Source of the DNA: Streptomyces spectabilis
GTDB lineage: Bacteria; Actinomycetota; Actinomycetes; Streptomycetales; Streptomycetaceae
Length of the DNA: 64,000 bases
Direction: 5' to 3'
Assembly: GCF_008704795.1 (NCBI RefSeq)
Contig: NZ_CP023690.1
Span: 5,032,501-5,096,500 of the forward strand
Shown: piece after piece, positions 48,168 to 56,591 of the stretch
How the letters are laid out: each line of letters starts with the position of its first letter
Numbering within the stretch: the stretch's first letter is position 1
The notes under the pieces: model-generated
Database searches by the model: none
What the model saw: only the letters and a program-made list of their open reading frames with translations
Told to the model about the DNA's origin: nothing
Made by a program: the position numbers and the translations under genes

Positions 48168-49247
48168 GTGTCTTCCCTCCTGCCTGAAGCGGTGCGGCGG
48201 ATCGCCGCCTGGTGCGTGGTGGCGCTGCTCGTCACGGGTGTCGCCGCCGTCGGGGTCTGGCTGTGCGTCGTCTTCAAGACCGCCGTCACCCCCGTGCTGC
48301 TCGCGCTGCTCGGGACCGCCCTGCTCGGGCCGCTGTACCGGCGCCTGCTGCGGATGCGGGTGCAGCGGTCCCTCGCGGCGGGCCTGACCTGCGCGGCCGT
48401 GCTCGCGGTCGTCGGCGGGGCGACGTACATCGTCGTGAAGGCCCTGATCGACACCGGGGGCCAGATCGTGGACTCGCTGAAGAACGCCGCGCACGACCTC
48501 TCCAAGCACTTCGGCGCGGCCGGTACGTCCCTGGACGACCTGGCGTCCAACTCCAAGGACCTGCTCGGCAAGTTCGGCGGCACGGCGGCCTCGGGGGTGG
48601 TCAGCGGGCTCAGCGTGGTGGGCGAGATGATCGCGACCGCCGTGCTCGCGCTGCTGCTCGTGTTCTTCTTCCTGCGGGACTCCCACAAGGCGGCGGGCAC
48701 GCTGCGCTCGCTCGTGCCCGCGCACTCCGGGGACACCGTGGAGGCGATGGCGCGGCGGGCCTTCACGGCCGTCGAGGGGTTCATGCGCGGGACGACGTTC
48801 ATCGCGCTCATCGACGCGGTGTGCATCACCGTCGGACTGCTGATCCTGCGCGTGCCGGGGGCGTGGGGGCTCGGGGCCCTGGTGTTCGTCGGGGCCTACA
48901 TCCCGTACCTGGGGGCCTTTCTGTCCGGCGCCATCGCCATCCTCGTGGCGCTCGCCGACCGCGGCCTGGTCATCGCCCTGTGGGCGCTCGGCGTGGTGCT
49001 CGCGGTGCAGGTCCTCGAAGGGCACGTCCTCCAGCCGATGATCCAGAGCAGGACCGTGCAGATGCATCCCGCGGTGGTGATGCTCGCGATCACCGCGGGC
49101 GCCTCCGTCGCCGGGATCATCGGCATGCTGCTCGCCGTGCCGCTGACGGCCGCGGCCTTCGGCGTGGTCAGCGAGTTGCGGGCCCGCTACGCGGAGAAGG
49201 CGGCCGCGGCCCCGGGGCCCTCGTCGGCCGAGGCCGAGCCTTCGTAG
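48168..49247 (+). CDS. AI-2E family transporter (TqsA/PerM-like permease)
   Basis: A 359-residue integral membrane protein with about 7-8 helices in the order typical of the family: two N-terminal hairpins (AWCVVALLVTGVAAVGVWLC and TPVLLALLGTALLGPLY), a central amphipathic cytosolic region (DSLKNAAHDLSKHFG), and C-terminal helices with GAYIPYLGAFLSGAIAIL and LEGHVLQPMIQSR, the last a strong signature. Some members export autoinducer-2, others are Na+/H+ exchangers; the substrate is unknown. GTG 48168 was chosen; an ORF from 48036 would add 44 unlikely residues translated from the repeat. Its 3' end overlaps the convergent phosphatase gene by 61 bases. Confidence 0.88.
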   Translation: MSSLLPEAVRRIAAWCVVALLVTGVAAVGVWLCVVFKTAVTPVLLALLGTALLGPLYRRLLRMRVQRSLAAGLTCAAVLAVVGGATYIVVKALIDTGGQIVDSLKNAAHDLSKHFGAAGTSLDDLASNSKDLLGKFGGTAASGVVSGLSVVGEMIATAVLALLLVFFFLRDSHKAAGTLRSLVPAHSGDTVEAMARRAFTAVEGFMRGTTFIALIDAVCITVGLLILRVPGAWGLGALVFVGAYIPYLGAFLSGAIAILVALADRGLVIALWALGVVLAVQVLEGHVLQPMIQSRTVQMHPAVVMLAITAGASVAGIIGMLLAVPLTAAAFGVVSELRARYAEKAAAAPGPSSAEAEPS

Positions 49248-51478
49248 AGCTCGAACCAGATGCTCTTGCCCTCCCCGCGCGGGTCAACGCCCCACCGGTG
49301 GGCGAGCAGGTCCATGAGGACCAGGCCGCGCCCGGAGGAGGCGAGTTCGCCGGGGTGCCGCTTGTGCGGCAGGTCGTCGCTGCTGTCGGCGACCTCCGCG
49401 CGCAGCCGGCGCGTGCCGCTCTCGCCGGTGACCTCGGCGACGAGGAGGGCGTCGCCGTCGGTGTGCACCAGGACGTTGGTGATCATCTCGGAGATCAGCA
49501 GGACGGCGGAGTCGACCTGGTCGTCGTCCGCCCAGTCGTGCAGCAGGTCCCGCAGATGGCCCCGGGCGCCCGCGACGCGCTCCGGCTCGGCCTGCGCGAT
49601 GGTCAGCATGGTGCGGCGGATGCGGGCGCGCTCCTGGGGGTCCCCGGTGCGGCGCAGCAGCAGGACGGCGATGTCGTCCTCTCGGCGGTCGGCGAGCGGC
49701 CCCGTGGTGTGGTGCGAGGAGGGGCCGTGCACCGCCTGGACGAGGGTGTCGGCGAGGGTCTCCAGGTCGTCGTCGGCCCCGGAAGGGCCGGACCGGGCCT
49801 CGTACTCCGGGCCCGCGGGCTCCGCGTACTCGGAGAACCCGTCGTAGTTCTCCAGGATGCGCCGGATCCTCGTCCAGCCGGTCTCCAGGTCGTGGCCGCC
49901 GGTCTCTATCAGGCCGTCGGTGCAGATCAGCATCGTCTCGCCGGCGTCGAGGACGAGCCGGGTCGTGGGGTAGTCCGCGTCCGGGTCGATGCCGAGGGGC
50001 AGGCCGCCCGCGATGGGCCGCTGCAGGACCGTTCCGTCGGACATGCGGACGACGGGCTCGGGGTGGCCCGCGCGGGCGATCTCCAGGAGGCCGGTCGCCG
50101 GATCGGCCTCCACGTAGAGACACGTCGCGAAGCGCGGGTCCGTGGCCGCGTGGTCGGGGTCGTCCCGGGTGTCCGTGGACCCGTAGGTGATGCCGTCCGT
50201 GATGCCGGACAGGAAGCGGGTGGCGCGGGAGAGCACCGCGTCCGGGCGGTGTCCCTCGGAGGCGTACGCGCGCAGGGCGATGCGCAGCTGCCCCATCAGG
50301 CCCGCCGCCCGCACGTCGTGGCCCTGTACGTCGCCGATGACGAAGGCGATGCGGCCGCTGGGCAGCGGGATCATGTCGTACCAGTCGCCGCCGACCTGGA
50401 GGCCGCCGCCGGTCGGCACGTAGCGCGCGGCGACGCTCATGCCGGGGATCTCGGGGCCGAGCGTCGGCATCATGGACCGCTGGAGGCCCTCGGTCAGCTC
50501 CCGCTCGGACTCGGCGACCCCGGCCCGCGACAGGGCCTGCGCCAGCATCCGGGCGACGGTCGTCAGGACCGAGCGCTCGTCGGGCGTGAACGAGACCGGG
50601 TAGGTGAACGCGGCCATCCAGGCGCCCATCGTGCGGCCCGCCACGGTCAGCGGCAGGAACGCCCAGGACTGCCGCTTGAAGCGGGACGCCAGGGGCCACG
50701 TCGTCGGATAGCGGCGGCGGTACTCCTGCGGCGACGAGAGGTACACGGCGCGGCCGGTGCGCAGCACCTCGGCGGCCGGGTAGTCGGTGTCCAGGGGCAT
50801 GGCGGCGAGCGGATCGTCGTCTCCGTAGCCGTGGTGTCCGTGGTGGCCGACGACGGTGAGCCGGTCGCCGGTGGAGCCGAAGACGGCCAGGCCGTCCGGG
50901 GAGAACCCGGGCATGGACAGGCCCGCGGCGACCCGCAGCACCTCCTCCGTGGACCGCGCCTCCGCGAGCGCGCGCCCCGCGTCGAGCAGGAAGGCCTCCC
51001 GCGAGCGGCGCCAGTCGCCGGTGACGGGCGCGCGGGCGGCGGCGCCGGGCCCCGGCTCGGTGACCTCCTGGAGGGTGCCGATCAGCTCGTACGCGGTCGA
51101 CGAGGAGTCGTGGACGACCGGCTTGGTGCGGCTGCGGACCGTGCGCAGGACGTGCCGGCCCTGCTCGTCCATGATCCGCAGCCGGGCCTCGGCGAGGGTG
51201 CCCTCGGCGACGGCGAGCTGCACGATGCCGTGGATCTCGTTCCAGTCGACCGGGTGGAAGCGGGAGCGCACGCCGACCTCGGTGGTGGTCTGGGCGCGCG
51301 GCGCGAGCCCGAGCAGCCGGGCGGCCTCCGCGTCGAGCGTGACGGTGCCGCTCGCGTTGTCCCAGCGCCACAGGCCGGTGGCGATCGCGGCGAGTACGTC
51401 CTCCACAGGGGGCAGGGCGCCCTGGCCGGGCGGCAGGGAGGCGTCACCCCTCTGCTCGCGGGGCTCATCGGTGCGCAT
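49187..51478 (-). CDS. PAS-GAF-SpoIIE phosphatase with C-terminal anti-sigma-type ATPase domain
   Basis: A 763-residue regulator of the partner-switching type. Domain order: PAS-like (about 27-135, LAAIATGLWRWDNASGTVTL), GAF (about 160-310), PP2C/SpoIIE phosphatase (about 335-560, with VGGDWYDMIPLPSGRIAFVI and IGDVQGHDVRAAGLMGQL carrying the metal-binding Asp residues) and an HATPase_c domain (from about 620, LLISEMITNVLVHTDGDALL, and SSGRGLVLMDLLAHRWG). It probably dephosphorylates an anti-anti-sigma factor and phosphorylates or binds one through the kinase domain. ATG 51478 starts the protein; no sigma or anti-sigma gene is adjacent. Confidence 0.92.
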   Translation of the reverse strand: MRTDEPREQRGDASLPPGQGALPPVEDVLAAIATGLWRWDNASGTVTLDAEAARLLGLAPRAQTTTEVGVRSRFHPVDWNEIHGIVQLAVAEGTLAEARLRIMDEQGRHVLRTVRSRTKPVVHDSSSTAYELIGTLQEVTEPGPGAAARAPVTGDWRRSREAFLLDAGRALAEARSTEEVLRVAAGLSMPGFSPDGLAVFGSTGDRLTVVGHHGHHGYGDDDPLAAMPLDTDYPAAEVLRTGRAVYLSSPQEYRRRYPTTWPLASRFKRQSWAFLPLTVAGRTMGAWMAAFTYPVSFTPDERSVLTTVARMLAQALSRAGVAESERELTEGLQRSMMPTLGPEIPGMSVAARYVPTGGGLQVGGDWYDMIPLPSGRIAFVIGDVQGHDVRAAGLMGQLRIALRAYASEGHRPDAVLSRATRFLSGITDGITYGSTDTRDDPDHAATDPRFATCLYVEADPATGLLEIARAGHPEPVVRMSDGTVLQRPIAGGLPLGIDPDADYPTTRLVLDAGETMLICTDGLIETGGHDLETGWTRIRRILENYDGFSEYAEPAGPEYEARSGPSGADDDLETLADTLVQAVHGPSSHHTTGPLADRREDDIAVLLLRRTGDPQERARIRRTMLTIAQAEPERVAGARGHLRDLLHDWADDDQVDSAVLLISEMITNVLVHTDGDALLVAEVTGESGTRRLRAEVADSSDDLPHKRHPGELASSGRGLVLMDLLAHRWGVDPRGEGKSIWFELYEGSASADEGPGAAAAFSA

Positions 51479-51605
51479 TGGTTCACTGTAGGAACAGGTA
51501 CGGACCACTCGCCACCGAGTGCCGGGCGTGGCATCGCGGACGGGGCTGCGCACCCGCCGTACTGCTTCGCGCAGTTTCGCGTCCGCGGGCTTGCTGTGGC
51601 TGAGC

Positions 51606-51638
51606 GCGCAGTTCCCCGCGCCCCTTAGGGGCGCTCGT
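51606..51638. repeat. Interspersed repeat copy upstream of aspS
   Basis: The 21 bases 51606-51626 are the exact complement of 39658-39678, followed by GGGGCGC, which pairs with GCGCCCC to give a hairpin. It lies in the 216-base divergent region between the phosphatase gene and aspS. Confidence 0.65.
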
Positions 51639-51694
51639 AAACGGTAGCCTTGGCAGCCAGTGTCTCCCGATCTCGAAAGACTGGATGAACGACG

Positions 51695-53476
51695 ATGCAT
51701 CGGTACAGGTCCCACACGTGCGGTGAGCTCCGCGCCTCCGACGTCGGCACGGACGTCCGGCTGAGCGGCTGGCTGCACAATCGGCGCGACCTGGGAGGCA
51801 TCCTCTTCATCGATCTCCGCGACCACTACGGCATCACGCAGCTCGTGGCCCGCCCCGGCACGGCCGCCGCCGAGGTCCTGGACAAGCTCTCCAAGGAGAC
51901 GGTCGTCCGCGTCGACGGCAAGGTCGTCTCCCGCGGCGCGGAGAACGTGAACCCGGAGCTGCCCACCGGCGAGATCGAGATCGAGGCCACCGAGGTCGAG
52001 GTGCTCGGCGCCGCGGCCCCGCTGCCCTTCACGATCAACGCGGAGGACGGGGTCAACGAGGAGCGGCGCCTGGAGTACCGCTTCCTGGACCTGCGCCGCG
52101 AGCGCATGCACCGCAACATCATGCTGCGGTCGGCCGTCATCGCCGCGATCCGCCACAAGATGGTGGCCCTCGGCTTCAACGAGATGGCGACGCCGATCCT
52201 CACCGCGACCTCCCCCGAGGGCGCGCGCGACTTCGTGGTGCCCTCGCGCCTCAACCCGGGCAAGTTCTACGCCCTGCCGCAGGCGCCGCAGCAGTTCAAG
52301 CAGCTGTTGATGATCTCCGGCTTCGACCGCTACTTCCAGATCGCGCCGTGCTTCCGCGACGAGGACGCCCGCGCGGACCGCTCGCCGGGCGAGTTCTACC
52401 AGCTCGACGTCGAGATGTCCTTCGTCGAGCAGGAGGACGTCTTCCAGCCGATCGAGAAGCTGATGACCGAGCTCTTCACGGAGTTCGGCGGCGGCCGCGA
52501 GGTGACGTCCCCCTTCCCGCGCATCCCGTTCCGCGAGTCGATGCTGAAGTACGGCAACGACAAGCCCGACCTGCGCGCCAAGCTGGAGCTCGTCGACATC
52601 ACCGACGTCTTCGAGGGCTCGGAGTTCAAGGCCTTCGCGGGCAAGCACGTGCGCGCCCTGCCGGTGCCGGACACGGCCGGTCAGTCCCGGAAGTTCTTCG
52701 ACGGCCTCGGCGAGTACGCGGTCGAGCACGGCGCCAAGGGCCTGGCCTGGATCCGCGTCGGCGAGGACGGGGCCTTCGCGGGCCCGATCGCCAAGTTCCT
52801 CACCGAGGCGAACGTCGCGGAGCTGACCAAGCGCCTCGGCCTGGAGGCCGGCCACGCCGTGTTCTTCGGCGCGGGCGAGTTCGACGAGGTCTCCAAGATC
52901 ATGGGCGCCGTCCGCGTCGAGGCCGCCAAGCGCGCGGGCCACTTCGAGGAGAACGTCTTCCGCTTCTGCTGGATCGTCGACTTCCCGATGTACGAGAAGG
53001 ACGAGGAGACCGGCAAGATCGACTTCTCCCACAACCCCTTCTCGATGCCCCAGGGCGGCATGAAGGACCTGGAGGAGAAGGACCCCCTCGACATCCTCGC
53101 CTGGCAGTACGACATCGTCTGCAACGGCATCGAGCTGTCCTCCGGCGCCATCCGGAACCACGAGCCCGAGGTCATGCTCAAGGCCTTCGAGATCGCGGGC
53201 TACGACGCGGAGACCGTCGAGCAGGAGTTCGCGGGCATGCTGCGCGCGTTCCGCCTCGGCGCCCCGCCGCACGGTGGCATCGCGCCGGGCGTCGACCGCA
53301 TCGTCATGCTCCTCGCGGACGAGCCGAACATCCGCGAGACCATCGCCTTCCCGCTCAACGGCAACGCCCAGGACCTGATGATGGGCGCGCCCACCGTCCT
53401 GGAGGAGGCGCGGCTCAAGGAGCTGAACATCTCCCTGCGCAAGGCTCCCGCCAAGGGTGAGCAGGCCGAGAAGTAG
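51695..53476 (+). CDS. aspS: Aspartyl-tRNA synthetase
   Basis: A 593-residue class II synthetase, normal bacterial length. The N-terminal OB-fold anticodon-binding domain starts [20 protein letters not shown] and includes [20 protein letters not shown]. The class II motifs follow: the motif 2 region [20 protein letters not shown], the GAD insertion domain around 300-420, and motif 3 as [19 protein letters not shown]. Actinobacteria usually lack AsnRS, so this enzyme may be the non-discriminating type that also charges tRNA-Asn for GatCAB amidation; this was not tested here. It is monocistronic with a strong terminator. Confidence 0.97.
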   Translation: MHRYRSHTCGELRASDVGTDVRLSGWLHNRRDLGGILFIDLRDHYGITQLVARPGTAAAEVLDKLSKETVVRVDGKVVSRGAENVNPELPTGEIEIEATEVEVLGAAAPLPFTINAEDGVNEERRLEYRFLDLRRERMHRNIMLRSAVIAAIRHKMVALGFNEMATPILTATSPEGARDFVVPSRLNPGKFYALPQAPQQFKQLLMISGFDRYFQIAPCFRDEDARADRSPGEFYQLDVEMSFVEQEDVFQPIEKLMTELFTEFGGGREVTSPFPRIPFRESMLKYGNDKPDLRAKLELVDITDVFEGSEFKAFAGKHVRALPVPDTAGQSRKFFDGLGEYAVEHGAKGLAWIRVGEDGAFAGPIAKFLTEANVAELTKRLGLEAGHAVFFGAGEFDEVSKIMGAVRVEAAKRAGHFEENVFRFCWIVDFPMYEKDEETGKIDFSHNPFSMPQGGMKDLEEKDPLDILAWQYDIVCNGIELSSGAIRNHEPEVMLKAFEIAGYDAETVEQEFAGMLRAFRLGAPPHGGIAPGVDRIVMLLADEPNIRETIAFPLNGNAQDLMMGAPTVLEEARLKELNISLRKAPAKGEQAEK

Positions 53477-53493
53477 GCCTCCGGCTTTGCGGT

Positions 53494-53521
53494 GGGGCCG
53501 GGGCCTGGTGGCCCCGGCCCC
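53494..53521 (+). terminator. Terminator of aspS
   Basis: GGGGCCGGGGCC-TGGT-GGCCCCGGCCCC, a perfect 12-bp stem with a 4-base loop, 17 bases past the stop. Confidence 0.85.
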
Positions 53522-53570
53522 CTTCCGTCTGGGGCTTCGCCCCTTTCCCCCTTGTCGGCGCTTCGCGCCT

Positions 53571-53596
53571 CGTCCTCAAACGCCGGACGGGCTGGA
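53571..53596. repeat. Common Streptomyces intergenic repeat
   Basis: The stretch CTCAAACGCCGGACGGGC within these positions is, from memory, a very frequent intergenic repeat in Streptomyces chromosomes, often next to TTCGCCCC/TTCGCGCC segments as here (53533-53570). Confidence 0.5.
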
Positions 53597-53623
53597 TCTC
53601 CGCCGGAGACTCCGTGCCGCGTT

Positions 53624-53641
53624 ACAGTACATACGTACTGT
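53624..53641. promoter_or_regulatory. TetR-type operator upstream of the TetR gene at 53668
   Basis: ACAGTAC-ATAC-GTACTGT, perfect 7-bp arms with a 4-base spacer, 26 bases before the start. Its position suits autorepression. Confidence 0.65.
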
Positions 53642-53667
53642 TGCCTGCTCCGTCAGGAGGGGACCCC

Positions 53668-54255
53668 ATGGCCGCCGCCGAGCCCCGTAGGCGTGACCCC
53701 GCGCGGCGCATCGAGGAGATCGCCGCCGCCAGCGAGCGCGTCATCGCCGAGCGCGGCGTCGAAGGGCTCACGCACCGGGCCGTCGCCGCCGAGGCGGGGG
53801 TGCCGCTGGGCGCGACGACGTACCACTTCGCCACCAAGGACGACCTGATCGCGGCCGCCCTGCGCCGGTCCGTGGACCGGTTCGCCGCCTACCTCGACGC
53901 CTGGGTCGAGCGGCGGCCCGAGCTCACCCCCGAGCAGCACGCCGTGCTGCTCGCCGACGCCGTCCTGCCGCCGCTCGGCGGGCCCGAGCGGGCCCAGCAG
54001 GTGGTGGACCTGGAGCTGTATCTCGCCGCCCTGCGGCGGCCCACCCTCCGCCACATCGCCGAGGAGCACCAGGCGCACATCCTGCGGGCCCTGGCCCACT
54101 ACACGGACCCGGACACCGCCGCCGCCGCGGGCGCCGCCCTGATGGGCGTCAGCCTGCGCTCCCTGGCGTCGGAGAGCCCGCCATCCCGCGCCGAGGTCGA
54201 GACGATCCTGCGCCGCATCCTCACCCCCAACCCGGCGCTCACCGGCACATCGTGA
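53668..54255 (+). CDS. TetR-family regulator
   Basis: A 195-residue repressor. The HTH lies at about 12-58 (RIEEIAAASERVIAERGVEG, then AGVPLGATTYHFATKDDLIA), followed by a helical ligand domain with the LADAVLPPLGG and HIAEEHQAHILRALAHYT segments. No enzyme or transporter shares its operon and the gene downstream is of a different type, so its target besides itself is unknown. AGGAGG is seven bases before ATG 53668; an upstream ATG at 53614 lies within the operator and is unlikely. Confidence 0.9.
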   Translation: MAAAEPRRRDPARRIEEIAAASERVIAERGVEGLTHRAVAAEAGVPLGATTYHFATKDDLIAAALRRSVDRFAAYLDAWVERRPELTPEQHAVLLADAVLPPLGGPERAQQVVDLELYLAALRRPTLRHIAEEHQAHILRALAHYTDPDTAAAAGAALMGVSLRSLASESPPSRAEVETILRRILTPNPALTGTS

Positions 54256-54353
54256 CGCGGCGGGGTCTCCTCAACTCCCCTGCGTATCCCTTACCCTGAC
54301 GATTCGTCACGCGCTGGGGGTGCGGGGCGCAATCGTGACGCTTCGGGGGACCG

Positions 54354-56576
54354 GTGTCCGACGACCTGGGATTCGGCAAGCTGCTGGACGACGAAGGCCT
54401 GGTCGCCCGGCTGCTCGGCAAGACGGCCAAGGGCCGCAACCGCCCGCTCCTGTACGGGCCCGACCTGCCGGTGGTGTTCCTCACCGGCGGCCCCGGCATG
54501 GGCAAGGGACGGCTGCTGCGCCGCGTGCGCGACGAGTTCGGGCGCTACGTCCCGGCCGCGTACGTCGACTGCGCGGCGCCCGTGCTCCGCGACGGCGCCG
54601 ACCAACGGCTCAGCACCCGCTCGGAGGCCACGGAGGCGCTGCGGGAGCTGGCGGTCCAGTTCGGCGCGTGGGGCGGTGACGGCGGGCCGATCGGCGCCCC
54701 GCGCCTGTACGCGGGCCTGGTGGCGGTCGCCGCGGGCGACGCCCTCGCCAACCCGGCCGACGGCCTGGGAGAGGTGCGCCGCTACGACGACCTGCTGCCC
54801 AGGGGCTCGTTCTGGGGCGGCGTGCTGCACCGCGCCTTCCGCGCCTACCTGGCCGCGCTCGGCGCGCTCCTCGTCGCCCAGCCGCTGGCCACCCCGCTGA
54901 TCACCGCCATCCTCGACGAGCTCTTCGCGCGGACCTCGTCCGAGGGCAAGGCCGCCCTGGAGGCCTGCTACGGCTCCTACTCGGGCGCGGCCGGACACCC
55001 CCGGCTCGGCCTGCACGCGCTCAGCGTCGACTTCCAGCAGGGCGGCGACGCCCGCGCCAACGCGGAGAGCTTCCTGTTCCGGGCGCTGCGCGAGGACGTG
55101 GAGGCCGCCTACACCTCCGTGCGCGGCCGCGTCGCGCGCGCCGGACGGCCCGTCGTCCTGCTCGACCACGCCGACGACAGCGTCGGCCGCCGACTGCTCC
55201 GGTCCGTGCTGCTCGACCGCGAGAGCGGCCACCACGACCGCGTCGTCGTCCTCGCCACCGCACGCCGCGCGGACGGCGGCCGCTTCCTGTACCGCTCGCC
55301 GGACGCCTCCGCCGGAGCCGAGGACGCCCCGGCCGTCTGGAGCCCTTCCGACGGCGGCCTGCCCGGCTGGGCGCGAAGACAGGGCGGCGTTCCGGGCCTG
55401 GTCGCGCCCGCGCGCGGCGTGCTGCTCGTCCGGATGCCGCTCCTCACCACCGAGCAGCAGAACCACGAACTGGCCCGGCTCCAGGGGCACGGCCGCGACG
55501 CGGGCCACCAGCCGGGCGAGCACGCCGCGCGGCTGCGCGTGGAGAGCGCCGTGCACCGGCTCGGCGGCGGCCGCCCCCGGTTCGTCACGCGCCTCGGCGA
55601 GGCGGCGGCCACGCTGCGCGTCCCGGACCCGGCCGCGCTCACCGACTGGGCCCTCCTTGACGCGCCGGTGCGCTCCCGGGAGACGTCCGACGCGCCGCCG
55701 CGGCCCGTCGCCGAACTGCTCCTCGACGACCTGATCGGGCGGCAGCTCCCCGAGGAGCTGCCGCCCGAGCAGCACGGCCACTGGCTCGACCTGCTCAGCC
55801 ACCTCTCGGTCGCGCACACGGGACCGTGCGCCCAGCGCCTGATCAGGGCCCGGCAGGGCGACCGGGACGAGCGCCTGTCCGCGTACCGCGTCGCCGAACT
55901 CCTCCAGGACAGCGGCTGGCCGCACTGCCCGCGTCACTTCATCGGCGACCGCGGCCTGCGCCACCTCCTGATGCGGCGTCTGTACGGGATGACGGACGGG
56001 CCCGGGCAGCGCCGCGGCGCGGTGTGGCGCGCCGACCAGGCGCTGCTGCGGGACCACTTCGCGCCGCTCCCGGGCGCCGGTCCCGACGACGAGGACGGAG
56101 CCGACGAGCTGTTCGGCTCGGCGGCCGCGCACGCCGCGCACCACGACCTGGCCGCCCGCGGGGCCGCGCGGGCCGTCGACCACCTGACGCGGACGTTCCC
56201 CGCGCGGGACCCGCGCCGGGCCATGGCCGACTGGTGCGGGGAGCTGCTGACCATCGCGGGCGCGCCCTGCGAGGCGCCGCTCGCGGGCACGCCCGACGAG
56301 CGGCACGCCCGCGCGCTCGGGGAGAGCCCGGCGGCCGGCGACGACGTGCTGCGCCGCCGCGTGGACCGGCTGCTGCACGCGGTGTGGCTGTACGAGGACC
56401 GCACGGGCCCGGTGGACCCCGCGGTCCCCGCCACCTGGCGCCAGCTCCTCGACCGGCTCGGCGACGAGCCGGTGCCGGGCATCGAGGTGCTGTCGCGCAC
56501 GGCCGGCGAATGGGCCGGACGGGCCCGGGAGAAGCTGCCGCTGCACCCCTGCGCGTGCACGCGGCACATCGGCTGA
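54354..56576 (+). CDS. Large P-loop NTPase-like protein, function unknown
   Basis: A 740-residue protein without a recognised family. Near the start it has PVVFLTGGPGMGKGRLLRRV: a Walker A-like loop in which the usual Ser/Thr after GK is Gly. A Walker B-like RPVVLLDHADD follows at about 265 and a sensor-like VVVLATARRA some 25 residues later. A hydrophobic stretch (LAALGALLVAQPLATPLITA) could contact the membrane. The C-terminal half is helical and Arg/Ala-rich, reminiscent of STAND-type ATPases. GTG 54354 is the best start. The next gene, 15 bases downstream, encodes a membrane-anchored periplasmic-binding-like protein, so they probably act as a pair. Confidence 0.6.
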   Translation: MSDDLGFGKLLDDEGLVARLLGKTAKGRNRPLLYGPDLPVVFLTGGPGMGKGRLLRRVRDEFGRYVPAAYVDCAAPVLRDGADQRLSTRSEATEALRELAVQFGAWGGDGGPIGAPRLYAGLVAVAAGDALANPADGLGEVRRYDDLLPRGSFWGGVLHRAFRAYLAALGALLVAQPLATPLITAILDELFARTSSEGKAALEACYGSYSGAAGHPRLGLHALSVDFQQGGDARANAESFLFRALREDVEAAYTSVRGRVARAGRPVVLLDHADDSVGRRLLRSVLLDRESGHHDRVVVLATARRADGGRFLYRSPDASAGAEDAPAVWSPSDGGLPGWARRQGGVPGLVAPARGVLLVRMPLLTTEQQNHELARLQGHGRDAGHQPGEHAARLRVESAVHRLGGGRPRFVTRLGEAAATLRVPDPAALTDWALLDAPVRSRETSDAPPRPVAELLLDDLIGRQLPEELPPEQHGHWLDLLSHLSVAHTGPCAQRLIRARQGDRDERLSAYRVAELLQDSGWPHCPRHFIGDRGLRHLLMRRLYGMTDGPGQRRGAVWRADQALLRDHFAPLPGAGPDDEDGADELFGSAAAHAAHHDLAARGAARAVDHLTRTFPARDPRRAMADWCGELLTIAGAPCEAPLAGTPDERHARALGESPAAGDDVLRRRVDRLLHAVWLYEDRTGPVDPAVPATWRQLLDRLGDEPVPGIEVLSRTAGEWAGRAREKLPLHPCACTRHIG

Positions 56577-56591
56577 CGAAGGGGGCGGCGA

